This document shows, in pieces, positions 16,892-24,212 of a stretch of 64,000 bases of DNA (the stretch's first letter is position 1; every line of letters starts with the position of its first letter). The notes beneath the pieces were generated by a model. It was not told the origin of the DNA. It saw only the letters and a list, made by a program, of their open reading frames with translations, and did no database searches. The stretch spans positions 496,001-560,000 of the forward strand of contig CAWCVN010000005.1 in the NCBI GenBank assembly GCA_963799045.1, given 5' to 3'. The DNA comes from DASRSS01 sp963799045 (lineage in GTDB: Bacteria > Actinomycetota > Actinomycetes > Mycobacteriales > Jatrophihabitantaceae). The position numbers and the translations under genes are program-made.

Positions 16892-17967
16892 AACGCGCCA
16901 CGGCTGCGCAGCCGGCGGGTGGCGAACACGCCGGCCACGGCGGGTAACCAGAACGTCAGTACCCGGAAGCTCATCACCACTTGGGTGGCGTGCGTCGTCG
17001 GCTCGCCCAGGCCGACCAGCGCGAGGATCAGCGCTCCCTCCGTCGAGCCCAACCCGGCGGGCACGGGCACTGCGACGCCGGCCGCCGCGGCGAGCATGAA
17101 TGCGACCAGCACGACGCCGAGCGACGCGCCGGTGTGCTGGCCGGGCACCATCCGGTCCGAGGCCACGAACGCGACAGCGAGGATCAGCGTTGTCGCTCCG
17201 GACGACGCCAGCAGCGTGCCCAGCCGCCGCGGGCTTGCCAGCAGCCTGCGGACCGGCTGCCAGGACGCGGCGAACCCGGCCAGGGTCGGGCCGGCCGAGG
17301 CCCGGCGCCGCCACAACGCCCAGCCGGCGACGCCGAGCGCGGCCGCGCCCAGCGCCGACCACAGCCACGGTGAGCGCAGCGGGCCCGGCATGTGCTCGAT
17401 GTGCCGGACGAAGACCGCGAACTGGTGCGGGCTGCCGCCGAGGTGCAGCAGCGGGCCGACGGCCAGCAGCACGCCGAGCACCAGCACGTCCGCGACGGCG
17501 CCCAGCACCGTCAGGCTCGCGATCGACCCGATCGCGGCCGGGAACTTCATGCCCCGCCGGACGAAGTAGCGCGCGTTCACCGCCGACCCGCCGCTGCCCG
17601 CCGGTGTCAGCCGATTGGCGGCGGCCGCCGCGAACTGCACCAGCAGCGTCTCGCCGAGCGGTAGCGGCAGGCCGGCGGCCGCGCGGGCCGCGATCGCTGT
17701 CGCCAGGTAGTGCAGCGTGCCCAGGCCGAGCACGACGGCCAGGAACTGCCAGCGCAGCCGGACGAACGCGGACAGGATCGAGCCGAGGAAGGCCCCGGCG
17801 GCTTCCCCGGTGTCGAGGTCGACGGTCACCGAGGTCACCGCCAGGGCCGCGGCGAGCAGCGAGAGGAAGGCGGCCACGTGCCACCACCGGATCCGCACCC
17901 GGACGCGCTCGACCGCCTGCGACGACTGGCGGATCAGCCGCGTCGTCCGCGACTCGGTAAGCGTCAT
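16888..17967 (-). CDS. lysylphosphatidylglycerol synthetase/flippase-type membrane protein (UPF0104/YbhN-like)
   Basis: A 359-aa polytopic protein with about eight membrane helices. It shows LPLGETLLVQFAAAAANRLT followed by PAGSGGSAVNARYFVRRG, the conserved core of the YbhN/LPG_synthase_TM family. In MprF this domain flips lysyl-phosphatidylglycerol; stand-alone members such as this one lack the synthetase domain and are of uncertain role, perhaps lipid or polyprenyl-linked sugar movement. It starts with ATG at 17967. It converges on the phosphoesterase with a four-base CTAG shared by both stops. The 204 bp upstream (17968-18171) carry only the promoters of two divergent genes. Confidence 0.85.
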   Translation of the reverse strand: MTLTESRTTRLIRQSSQAVERVRVRIRWWHVAAFLSLLAAALAVTSVTVDLDTGEAAGAFLGSILSAFVRLRWQFLAVVLGLGTLHYLATAIAARAAAGLPLPLGETLLVQFAAAAANRLTPAGSGGSAVNARYFVRRGMKFPAAIGSIASLTVLGAVADVLVLGVLLAVGPLLHLGGSPHQFAVFVRHIEHMPGPLRSPWLWSALGAAALGVAGWALWRRRASAGPTLAGFAASWQPVRRLLASPRRLGTLLASSGATTLILAVAFVASDRMVPGQHTGASLGVVLVAFMLAAAAGVAVPVPAGLGSTEGALILALVGLGEPTTHATQVVMSFRVLTFWLPAVAGVFATRRLRSRGAF

Positions 17968-18171
17968 CCGCTGTCACCGCCGATCGATCAGTGGGCGGCG
18001 ACCCGGCCGCACGACGAGCGTGGCACCGCAACCTCTCGACGTGCTGTGCGCCACGGGCCCGCTTCGGGTTGAGCCCGGCGCAGCACGGGTCTAGCGTTTG
18101 GCGAAAGTACCGCTGATTTGGCACGGTTTACGCCAGTTTAACCCAGTGGTCCGCCGCCCGAAGGGATTCAC

Positions 18172-20490
18172 ATGCCAACCGCCCGACAGGCGAAGCAGGG
18201 ACTGAGCAGGCGGAGTTTCCTGGGGTGGGTGATCGCGGCACCGACCCTCGTGGTGGCCGCGCCCCTCGTCGGTGCGGTGCGGCCGGAGAGCGCCGAGGCC
18301 GCTGTTGCCGGTCCGCCCGAGCCGTCGGACCTGTTCGACCTCACCGACCTACTGACCGACGCGACACTGCCGACCAGCAACCTCGTCAGGGTCACGGTGA
18401 ACGCCGACGGGTCCGCCTCCTACGAGTTGCCGCGCGCCGAGGTCGGCCAGGGCATCACGACCGCCGTAGCCATGATCATCGCCGACGAGCTGGACCTGAC
18501 CGTCGACCGCGTGCACGTTGCGCTGTCCGACGCACGTCCTGAGCTGGTGTTCAACCAGATCACCGGCAGCTCCAACTCGCTGCACTCGCTGTACACGCCG
18601 CTGCGCACCGCGGCGGCCCTCGCGCGCGACCGGCTGGTGGCCGCTGCCGCTGACCGGTGGAACCTCGCGCCGTCGGAACTGACCACCAGCGGTGGATCGG
18701 TGCGCGGGCCAGGTCTGCGCCGCGCCGACTACGGCTCACTCGCGGTCGCCGCGGCCTCGAGCACGACCAAGGCGCAGCGCGTCACGCTCAAGCCGGCCGC
18801 CGATCAGTCGGTGGTCGGCAACCCGCAGTCGCGCATCGACGCCCTCGAGGCGGTCACCGGGCGTAAGCGGTTCGCGATGGACCTGCAGGTCCCCGGCGCG
18901 CTGCCGGCCATGGTGTGCCGGCCACCGACGATCAACGGCACGGTGAAGTCGGTCGACAACCTCGCGCAGGTCAAGGCCATGCCCGGCATCACCCACGTCG
19001 GCGTCGTCTCGACCGGCGTGGCAGTGCGCGGGCAGACCTTCGGCCAGTGCATCGACGCGATCCGCGCGCTGAGGGTGACCTGGGACGGCGGCACCGTCGA
19101 CGGTCAGTCCGACGCCACCGTGCTGGCGAAACTGAAGAAGGCCGAGATCCCGCTCGCGGTGCCGCAGGTGCCGCTGCTGGCCAAGACCGTCGAAGGGGAG
19201 TTCACCTTCTACTTCCGCAGCAACTCTCCGTTGGAGACCAACTGCGCCGTCGCGGACGTCCGGCCCGACTCCGCCGAGATCTGGTCCAGCCTGAAGAACC
19301 CGATCGTCACGCAGGAGACGATCGCTGCGCAGCTCGGCCTGCCCTACGACAGGGTGACCGTGCACGTTGCCCAGGGCGGTGGCTCGTTCGGGCGGCACCT
19401 GTTCAGCGACGGGGCGTACGAGGCGGTGGAGGTCTCGAAGCTGTTCGGCAAACCGGTGCGGCTGATGTGGCACCGCACCGACGACTTCCGGCACGGCCGC
19501 ACCCACCCGATGTGCACCTCGCGGGTGCGGGCCACCGTGCTCGGCGGCCAGGTGCTGACCTACGAGCAGCGGCACACCAGCGTCGCCACCGACTTCACCC
19601 ACGGCCTCGGGGAGATCATCACCGCGATGGGGTCCAAGCTGCCCGGCGGCGATCTCACCTTCTCCGAGACCGTCTTCGAACTCACCCAGAACGTCTCGTA
19701 CGACTACGGGGTCACCACGCAGCTGTTGAACGAGGTTTTCAACTACGACGACTTCCATACCGGCAGCATGCGCAACATCTACTCGCCGGACGTGCGCACC
19801 GCGCAGGAGCTGATCACCGATCAGATCGCCAAGACGATGGGCAAGGACCCGCTGGCGTTCCGCAAGGCGTTCGTCAAGGAGGCCCGGCTGCGGGCCGTGC
19901 TCGACAAGCTCGGCAGCGCCGGTAACTGGGGCCGGCCCATGCCGGCGGGCACCGCGCAGGGCATCGCGCTGCACTCGGAGTACAAGTCCCGGGTCGGTGC
20001 GCTGGTCGAGATCGACTGCAGGCCGGCCACCGTGAACCGGCAGATCCGCGACGCGTACGCCGGGCCGCGTGTGACCAAGGTTGTGATCGTCGTCGACGTG
20101 GGCCGCACCATCAACCCGCGCGGACTCGAGGCGCAGATGCAAGGCGGCGCGATGGACGGCATCGCGCAGGCGCTGACGTCCAGCCTGCACCTGAACAACG
20201 GCATCTTCGCCGAGGGCAGCTGGGACGAGTACTACTACACGCGCGAGTGGAACGCGCCGCTCGCCGTCGAGGTCGTCATCCTGCCCGACACCGGGGCGAC
20301 GCCGGGCGGTGCGGGCGAGCTCGCGGTCGGTGCCACCCAGGCCGCCGTCGCGTGCGCCTACGCCCGTGCCACCGGCACCGTGCCCACCGAGTTCCCGATC
20401 AACCACAACAAGCCGCTCGGCTTCGTGCCGCTGCCGACCGTCCCACCGATCCCGCAGAGCCCCACCGACGGGCTCAGCGAAGCCGACTGA
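18172..20490 (+). CDS. Tat-exported molybdopterin-binding aldehyde/N-heterocycle oxidoreductase, large subunit (IorB-like)
   Basis: A 772-aa member of the xanthine dehydrogenase family of the isoquinoline 1-oxidoreductase beta type. SRRSFLGWVIAAPTLVVAAP at the N-terminus is a Tat signal, so the folded Mo enzyme is exported. The molybdenum-cofactor region has AQGGGSFGRHLFSDG and the C-terminal GGAGELAVGATQAAVACAY holds the catalytic Glu of the GE motif. No FAD subunit is encoded, so electrons should leave through the 2Fe-2S subunit to a membrane carrier. AAGGGA precedes the ATG. It is followed after 10 bp by the small subunit. The substrate, an aldehyde or N-heterocycle, is unknown. Confidence 0.92.
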   Translation: MPTARQAKQGLSRRSFLGWVIAAPTLVVAAPLVGAVRPESAEAAVAGPPEPSDLFDLTDLLTDATLPTSNLVRVTVNADGSASYELPRAEVGQGITTAVAMIIADELDLTVDRVHVALSDARPELVFNQITGSSNSLHSLYTPLRTAAALARDRLVAAAADRWNLAPSELTTSGGSVRGPGLRRADYGSLAVAAASSTTKAQRVTLKPAADQSVVGNPQSRIDALEAVTGRKRFAMDLQVPGALPAMVCRPPTINGTVKSVDNLAQVKAMPGITHVGVVSTGVAVRGQTFGQCIDAIRALRVTWDGGTVDGQSDATVLAKLKKAEIPLAVPQVPLLAKTVEGEFTFYFRSNSPLETNCAVADVRPDSAEIWSSLKNPIVTQETIAAQLGLPYDRVTVHVAQGGGSFGRHLFSDGAYEAVEVSKLFGKPVRLMWHRTDDFRHGRTHPMCTSRVRATVLGGQVLTYEQRHTSVATDFTHGLGEIITAMGSKLPGGDLTFSETVFELTQNVSYDYGVTTQLLNEVFNYDDFHTGSMRNIYSPDVRTAQELITDQIAKTMGKDPLAFRKAFVKEARLRAVLDKLGSAGNWGRPMPAGTAQGIALHSEYKSRVGALVEIDCRPATVNRQIRDAYAGPRVTKVVIVVDVGRTINPRGLEAQMQGGAMDGIAQALTSSLHLNNGIFAEGSWDEYYYTREWNAPLAVEVVILPDTGATPGGAGELAVGATQAAVACAYARATGTVPTEFPINHNKPLGFVPLPTVPPIPQSPTDGLSEAD

Positions 20491-20500
20491 GGAGCATTCC

Positions 20501-20968
20501 GTGCCCACTCACACCTTCATCCTCAACGGCAAGCGGGTCAGCCTCGACGTCGAGGACGACGTCCGGCTGCTGTGGGTCCTGCGCGACCTGCTCGGCGTGA
20601 CCGGCCCGAAGTACGGCTGCGGCCTGGACGTGTGCAAGGCCTGCACCTCGCACATCAACGGCGAGGCGTTCAACCCCTGCTCGGTTCAGGTGAAAGACCT
20701 CAAGGCCGACGACGAGATCACCACCATCGAGGGGCTGCCGGCGACGGTCGGCAAGCCGCTGCACCCGATGCAGCAGGCGTGGCTGGACGTCGACGTGCCG
20801 CAGTGCGGCTACTGCCAGCCGGGCCAGATCATGATGGCGGTGGCGAAGGTGAAGCAGAAGGGCGGCGCGCTTACCGATGCGGACCTGGACGAGATCCGCA
20901 ACCTGTGCCGCTGCGGCACGTACGTCCGCATCCGCGAGGCGATCAACCGCGGCGCCGCGGCGATGTAG
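20501..20968 (+). CDS. (2Fe-2S)-binding small subunit of the Mo oxidoreductase (IorA-like)
   Basis: A 155-aa protein with the two clusters of the family: a plant-type site YGCGLDVCKACTSHI followed by C of FNPCSVQ, and the helical site CGYCQPGQIM plus LCRCGTYVRIREAI. It transfers electrons from the Mo site of the large subunit. The GTG at 20501 is preceded by GGAG at 20490-20493, which overlaps the large-subunit stop. The small subunit follows the large one here. It has no signal peptide, so it would be exported by hitch-hiking with the Tat-tagged large subunit. No XdhC-type insertase gene is nearby. Confidence 0.95.
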   Translation: MPTHTFILNGKRVSLDVEDDVRLLWVLRDLLGVTGPKYGCGLDVCKACTSHINGEAFNPCSVQVKDLKADDEITTIEGLPATVGKPLHPMQQAWLDVDVPQCGYCQPGQIMMAVAKVKQKGGALTDADLDEIRNLCRCGTYVRIREAINRGAAAM

Positions 20969-21048
20969 ACGAGGGCGGCGACATCGGACGTGCGGCGATG
21001 TCGGTGGGGCGGCGGGGCCGCCGCGGCGCCCGGGTGAATCATTGCGGC

Positions 21049-21297
21049 ATGTGGATGCCGCGGTGGTTGGCCGAAATTCCCGCTCCGCTGCGCCACGTCG
21101 TGGCGGGAGCGGTCGTCGTGGGCGCGCCGGGCGCGCTCGCAGGCCTCGTGATCGGCTTGATCACCCACCCGCCGACGGCGTGGTTCGCCGTCTTCGAACT
21201 CGGCCTCCCGGCTGCCATCGCCGGCGGGGTCCTCGGGCTGATCGTGTCCACCGCAGTGGCCGCGGTCCGCAGGGCTCGCGGCGGTTCCCGCGCCTAA
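21049..21297 (+). CDS. small two-helix membrane protein
   Basis: An 82-aa hydrophobic protein with two membrane helices (about residues 17-40 and 46-70) and a basic C-terminus, RRARGGSRA. The ATG at 21049 is used; an in-frame GTG at 21034 is possible. No family is recognised. It lies 80 bp after the Mo-enzyme small subunit and before the sulfur genes, and the CsoR-type operator begins 70 bp beyond its end, so it is not clearly tied to either. Confidence 0.5.
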   Translation: MWMPRWLAEIPAPLRHVVAGAVVVGAPGALAGLVIGLITHPPTAWFAVFELGLPAAIAGGVLGLIVSTAVAAVRRARGGSRA

Positions 21298-21367
21298 TGG
21301 GGCGCCAGCGCGCCCGGGCCTGGAGCCGCCAGACTGCGGGGCAAGCTGAGCGCGATGGCCGAATCAC

Positions 21368-21385
21368 ATACCCCGTAGGGTATAC
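21368..21385. promoter_or_regulatory. CsoR/CstR-type operator upstream of rhodanese-TauE
   Basis: ATACCC-CGTA-GGGTAT plus AC (21368-21385) is a perfect 6+6 inverted repeat with a 4-nt GC-containing spacer, the classic form of CsoR-superfamily sites. A second near-identical copy precedes the thioredoxin gene at 22781. It lies 56 bp before the rhodanese start. Persulfide-sensing CstR proteins control rhodanese and TauE genes in other bacteria, which fits this context. The repressor is not encoded in the window. Confidence 0.65.
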
Positions 21386-21440
21386 ATGGGGAGTCGGACT
21401 TCGCCGTCGACGAGGCGGCGCTCGAGGAAGGAACGCCCTC

Positions 21441-21797
21441 ATGAACTGGCGACCGTTCGCCCGCCCTTACGGGAAGGTAGGCGCCGATCAGGCCGCCGCT
21501 CTGGTCGGAGACGGCGCGGTGCTGGTCGACGTCCGCGAGCCGTTCGAGTGGCGCGAGGGCCACGCGCCCGGAGCGAAGCACATCCCGCTGTCCGAACTCG
21601 CCCGGCGCCACCGCGAACTCCCGGCCGACCGGCACCTGGTGACGGTGTGCCGCTCCGGCAACCGCTCGGCGCGCGCCGCCGCGATGCTGGCCCGCGAGGG
21701 AAAGCAGGTCTCCAACCTGGTCGGCGGGATGCGGGCCTGGGCCCGCGCCGGCCTGGAGGTCAGGGGCAAGGGCGGGCGCGCGGGGCGCATCGCCTGA
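21441..21797 (+). CDS. rhodanese-domain sulfurtransferase
   Basis: A 118-aa single-domain rhodanese. The active-site loop is CRSGNRS with nucleophile C70, preceded by VLVDVREPFEWREGHAPGAK, the typical entry strand. It moves a sulfane sulfur from thiosulfate or a persulfide to an acceptor thiol. AGGAAGGAA lies before the ATG. It is followed eight bases later by a TauE-type transporter. With the operator upstream and the thioredoxin downstream, it fits a sulfane-sulfur detoxification unit. Confidence 0.93.
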   Translation: MNWRPFARPYGKVGADQAAALVGDGAVLVDVREPFEWREGHAPGAKHIPLSELARRHRELPADRHLVTVCRSGNRSARAAAMLAREGKQVSNLVGGMRAWARAGLEVRGKGGRAGRIA

Positions 21798-21805
21798 CGG
21801 CCGGC

Positions 21806-22693
21806 ATGCTCGCCATCGCTGTCCTCGCGGGGCTACTGGTCGGCGCCTCGCTCGGCGCGCTGGGCGGGGGCGGTTCGATCCTCACCGTGCCGGCCCTGGT
21901 CTACCTGCTCGGGCAGTCAACGCACTCGGCAACGACCGGGTCGCTGCTGGTCGTCGGCATCACCGCGCTGGCCGGCGTCGCCGCCCACCTGCGGGCCGGG
22001 CGCGTCCGGGTCAGCGAAGGGCTGACGTTCGGCCTGCTGGGCATCGCCGGCTCCTTCGTCGGCAGCCACCTGTCGGCGCGCGCCGATCCGGACGTGCTGC
22101 TGACCTCGTTCGCCGCGCTCATGCTCGTGGCCGCGGCCGCGATGGTCCACCGGTTGCGGGGTGGTGTCGGTGGTGCCGAAAGCAGCGGGGGGCAGCAGCC
22201 GGACGCGGACCGGACGGCTACCGAACCGGGGGAGGCGAGTGGCGGGCGGGCGCTGCCGGTCGCGCTCGCCACCCGGATCGCGCCGGCCTGTCCCGGAACC
22301 ACCCGGGCGGAGTGTGCCAAACGCCTGCTGCGGGTCCTCGCCGCCGCGACCGTCGTCGGGTTGCTCACCGGGTTCTTCGGCGTCGGCGGTGGCTTCGTCA
22401 TCGTGCCCGCCCTGGTGCTCGCGCTCGGCTTCGACATGCCCGTCGCTGTCGGGACCTCGCTGCTGGTGATCGCGATCAACAGCGCTGCCGCGCTGGTCGC
22501 ACGACTCGGTGCTCACGCGGCACTGGACTGGCCGATGCTGGGGACGTTCACCGCGGCTGCGATCGTCGGGTCGTTGCTCGGCAGCCGTGTCGCACACCGC
22601 GCGGACCCGCGCCGGCTCACCCAGGCGTTCGTGGTGCTGCTCGTCGGCGTCGCGGTCTACGTCGCGGCGCGGTCCATCCCCGGCCTGGTGTGA
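21806..22693 (+). CDS. TauE/SafE-family sulfite/anion exporter
   Basis: A 295-aa membrane protein with about eight helices in two halves. Each half has the family's Gly-rich opening: GASLGALGGGGSILTVPALVYL and GLLTGFFGVGGGFVIVPALV. A polar loop of about 50 residues, rich in Gly, Arg and Glu, separates the halves. Family members export sulfite, sulfoacetate or related sulfur anions. It is translated with the rhodanese gene (8-bp gap). Its stop codon lies inside the first unit of a 14-bp tandem array. Confidence 0.9.
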   Translation: MLAIAVLAGLLVGASLGALGGGGSILTVPALVYLLGQSTHSATTGSLLVVGITALAGVAAHLRAGRVRVSEGLTFGLLGIAGSFVGSHLSARADPDVLLTSFAALMLVAAAAMVHRLRGGVGGAESSGGQQPDADRTATEPGEASGGRALPVALATRIAPACPGTTRAECAKRLLRVLAAATVVGLLTGFFGVGGGFVIVPALVLALGFDMPVAVGTSLLVIAINSAAALVARLGAHAALDWPMLGTFTAAAIVGSLLGSRVAHRADPRRLTQAFVVLLVGVAVYVAARSIPGLV

Positions 22694-22737
22694 CCGGCCT
22701 GGTGTGACCGGCCTGGTGTGACCGGCCTGGTGTGACC
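22682..22737 (+). repeat. four exact 14-bp tandem repeats over the TauE stop codon
   Basis: GGCCTGGTGTGACC is repeated four times without mismatch (22682-22695, 22696-22709, 22710-22723, 22724-22737). The first copy encodes the last residues and the TGA stop of the TauE gene. Because 14 is not a multiple of 3, the successive TGA triplets fall in all three frames. It may be slippage-prone DNA or a variable locus. Confidence 0.9.
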
Positions 22738-22780
22738 CCGCCGGGGAATGATCCGGCGGCCCCCCGCGTTGGGACCACAG

Positions 22781-22798
22781 ATACCCCACCGGGTATAC
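22781..22798. promoter_or_regulatory. CsoR/CstR-type operator upstream of thioredoxin
   Basis: ATACCC-CACC-GGGTAT plus AC. The arms and flank are identical to the site at 21368-21385; only the spacer differs. It ends 13 bp before the thioredoxin start, overlapping the region where a promoter or the leader would lie. This ties thioredoxin to the same repressor as rhodanese-TauE. Confidence 0.65.
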
Positions 22799-22811
22799 GG
22801 AGGAGATGGTA

Positions 22812-23186
22812 ATGGCAACTGTGAACCTGACGCAGGACACGTTCGAGAGCACGATCAGCGCAGAGGGAATCACCCTCGTGGACTGGTGGGCCAGCTGGTG
22901 CGGCCCGTGCCGGATGTTCGCCCCGGTCTACGAGGCGGCCAGCGAGCAGCACGGGGACATCACCTTCGGCAAGGTCGACACCGAGGCCGAGCCGATGCTC
23001 TCGAGCGCCGCGCAGATCCGTTCGATCCCGACCCTGATGGCCTTCCGGGACGGCATCCTGGTCTTCTCGCAGCCCGGTGCGCTTCCGGCGGCGTCCCTCG
23101 AGCAGGTGATCGCCGCCGTCCGCGACCTGGACATGGACGACGTGCGCCGCCAGTTGGCCGACAAGAAGCAGCCGAAGTCGGCGTAG
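22812..23186 (+). CDS. trxA: thioredoxin
   Basis: A 124-aa cytoplasmic thioredoxin with the redox site WCGPC (C30, C33) in LVDWWASWCGPCRMF and the cis-Pro loop SIPTLMAF. The C-terminus is extended by a charged tail of about 20 residues. I use the ATG at 22812; the ATG at 22806 directly touches the GGAGGAG ribosome-binding site and is too close. With the shared CsoR-type operator its role is probably to reduce protein or low-molecular-weight persulfides, next to rhodanese. Confidence 0.93.
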   Translation: MATVNLTQDTFESTISAEGITLVDWWASWCGPCRMFAPVYEAASEQHGDITFGKVDTEAEPMLSSAAQIRSIPTLMAFRDGILVFSQPGALPAASLEQVIAAVRDLDMDDVRRQLADKKQPKSA

Positions 23187-23194
23187 GCTACGCG

Positions 23195-23222
23195 ACCGGT
23201 GACCGGTAACCCGGTCACCGGT
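23195..23222. terminator. bidirectional stem-loop terminator
   Basis: ACCGGTGACCGG (23195-23206), loop TAAC, CCGGTCACCGGT (23211-23222): a perfect 12-bp stem. It stands between the convergent thioredoxin and alpha/beta-hydrolase genes. There is no U-tract, as is common for actinobacterial terminators. Confidence 0.8.
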
Positions 23223-23237
23223 GCAGCCACGCGGTCG

Positions 23238-24020
23238 TCATGACCGGGGTCGGTCGCGGGCGTGCTGCCACCACCCGTCGATCGCCGCCACCACGTCGGC
23301 GGGTCTGGTCAGGGTCGGCACGTGGCCGGTGCGCGCCAGGCGCACCAAGGTGGCGTCGGGGAGGGTCGCGGCCATCATCTCGGCGGCGGCGACCGGGATG
23401 ATGGCGTCGGCCTCGCCGTGGATGATCAGTGTCGGGACGGTGATCGAGCGCAGGTCGGGCGCGACCCGCGCGTCGGCATGCGACTCCAGGATGCGGGCCG
23501 CGGCGTCCGGCTCCGCGCGCAGCAGGATCTGGCGCCCCCACCGCCGGATGTGCTCGCTGTTGGCTTCCGGCACGCAGGCGTCGACGAACCAATGCACCGT
23601 CGCCGGGTAGTCCGAGTGGGCTCCGTCGATGAGTGCCCCCATGGCCGTCCGGTCCGCCGAGGGGGCGCCGTCGACGAGAACCAGCCCGGTGAAGCGCGAG
23701 GCATCGCGCAGCACCGCCAGGGCACAGGTCAGGGCGCCGAGTGACTCGCCTGCGAGCACGCATCGTTCGACCCCGAACGCGTCGAGGATCGTGAACAGGT
23801 CGTCGACCAGCGCGTCGGGCGTGATCGCATCGGCGGGTGCCGTCGAGACGCCCGACCCGCGGTGGTCGTAACCGATACAGCGCCACCGGTCCTGCATGAG
23901 CCGGAACGGCTCCTGCCACAACTCCCAATTGCCCGTCCAACCGCCGTGGGCGACGAAGGTATCGGCGCCGCAGCCGAACTGGACCGCGTTGAGCAGGTGG
24001 CCTCCTGCCGGGACAAACAT
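23238..24020 (-). CDS. alpha/beta-fold hydrolase
   Basis: A 260-aa alpha/beta hydrolase. The nucleophile elbow is GESLG (S93), an oxyanion region HGGWTG lies near residue 25, the acid is probably the Asp in HGEADAIIP, and the His is in RTGHVPTL. It resembles esterases or C-C hydrolases of aromatic and ester breakdown; the substrate cannot be given. I use the ATG at 24020 since the strand before the HGGW block starts just after; there is no clear ribosome-binding site. It follows the FAD-oxidase group on the same strand, separated by a possible terminator. Confidence 0.85.
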   Translation of the reverse strand: MFVPAGGHLLNAVQFGCGADTFVAHGGWTGNWELWQEPFRLMQDRWRCIGYDHRGSGVSTAPADAITPDALVDDLFTILDAFGVERCVLAGESLGALTCALAVLRDASRFTGLVLVDGAPSADRTAMGALIDGAHSDYPATVHWFVDACVPEANSEHIRRWGRQILLRAEPDAAARILESHADARVAPDLRSITVPTLIIHGEADAIIPVAAAEMMAATLPDATLVRLARTGHVPTLTRPADVVAAIDGWWQHARDRPRS

Positions 24021-24172
24021 GTCCGTGACTGTAGGACGTGTCCCGCTGGATCGGCGACAGCAGATGCGGCCGAGACCGCAGACGGCGGGCCGACGGCCGA
24101 ATGCAATCCGGTCGGAGCCCACTGCTGCGTCTCGGAGCTGACCTGTGCGTAGGTCCTTCCGCGCGCGATGTG

Positions 24173-24196
24173 GCTCGCGTGGACCTGGACGCGAGC
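24173..24196. terminator. stem-loop after the FAD-oxidase gene
   Basis: GCTCGCGT (24173-24180), an 8-nt loop, ACGCGAGC (24189-24196). It lies just past the 3' end of the minus-strand FAD-oxidase gene and before the alpha/beta-hydrolase gene. No U-tract is present; termination is plausible but not certain. Confidence 0.4.
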
Positions 24197-24212
24197 GACC
24201 ACGTCCTGCGGG

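Noticed and set aside
18172..20490. The Mo enzyme as the missing catalytic subunit of the Fe-S/NrfD operon
   Set aside because: It belongs to the xanthine-oxidase family, which pairs with 2Fe-2S subunits and has its own one here. Fe-S/NrfD partners belong to the DMSO-reductase family.
18736..20508. A 590-codon open frame on the minus strand opposite the Mo-enzyme large subunit
   Set aside because: Long antisense frames are expected in DNA this GC-rich. Its protein is Arg/Gly/His-rich with no domain, and the plus strand codes a clear IorB-type enzyme.
18172..20968. Calling the Mo enzyme a xanthine dehydrogenase
   Set aside because: It has a Tat signal, no FAD domain or subunit, and the IorAB two-subunit layout, unlike cytoplasmic xanthine dehydrogenase.
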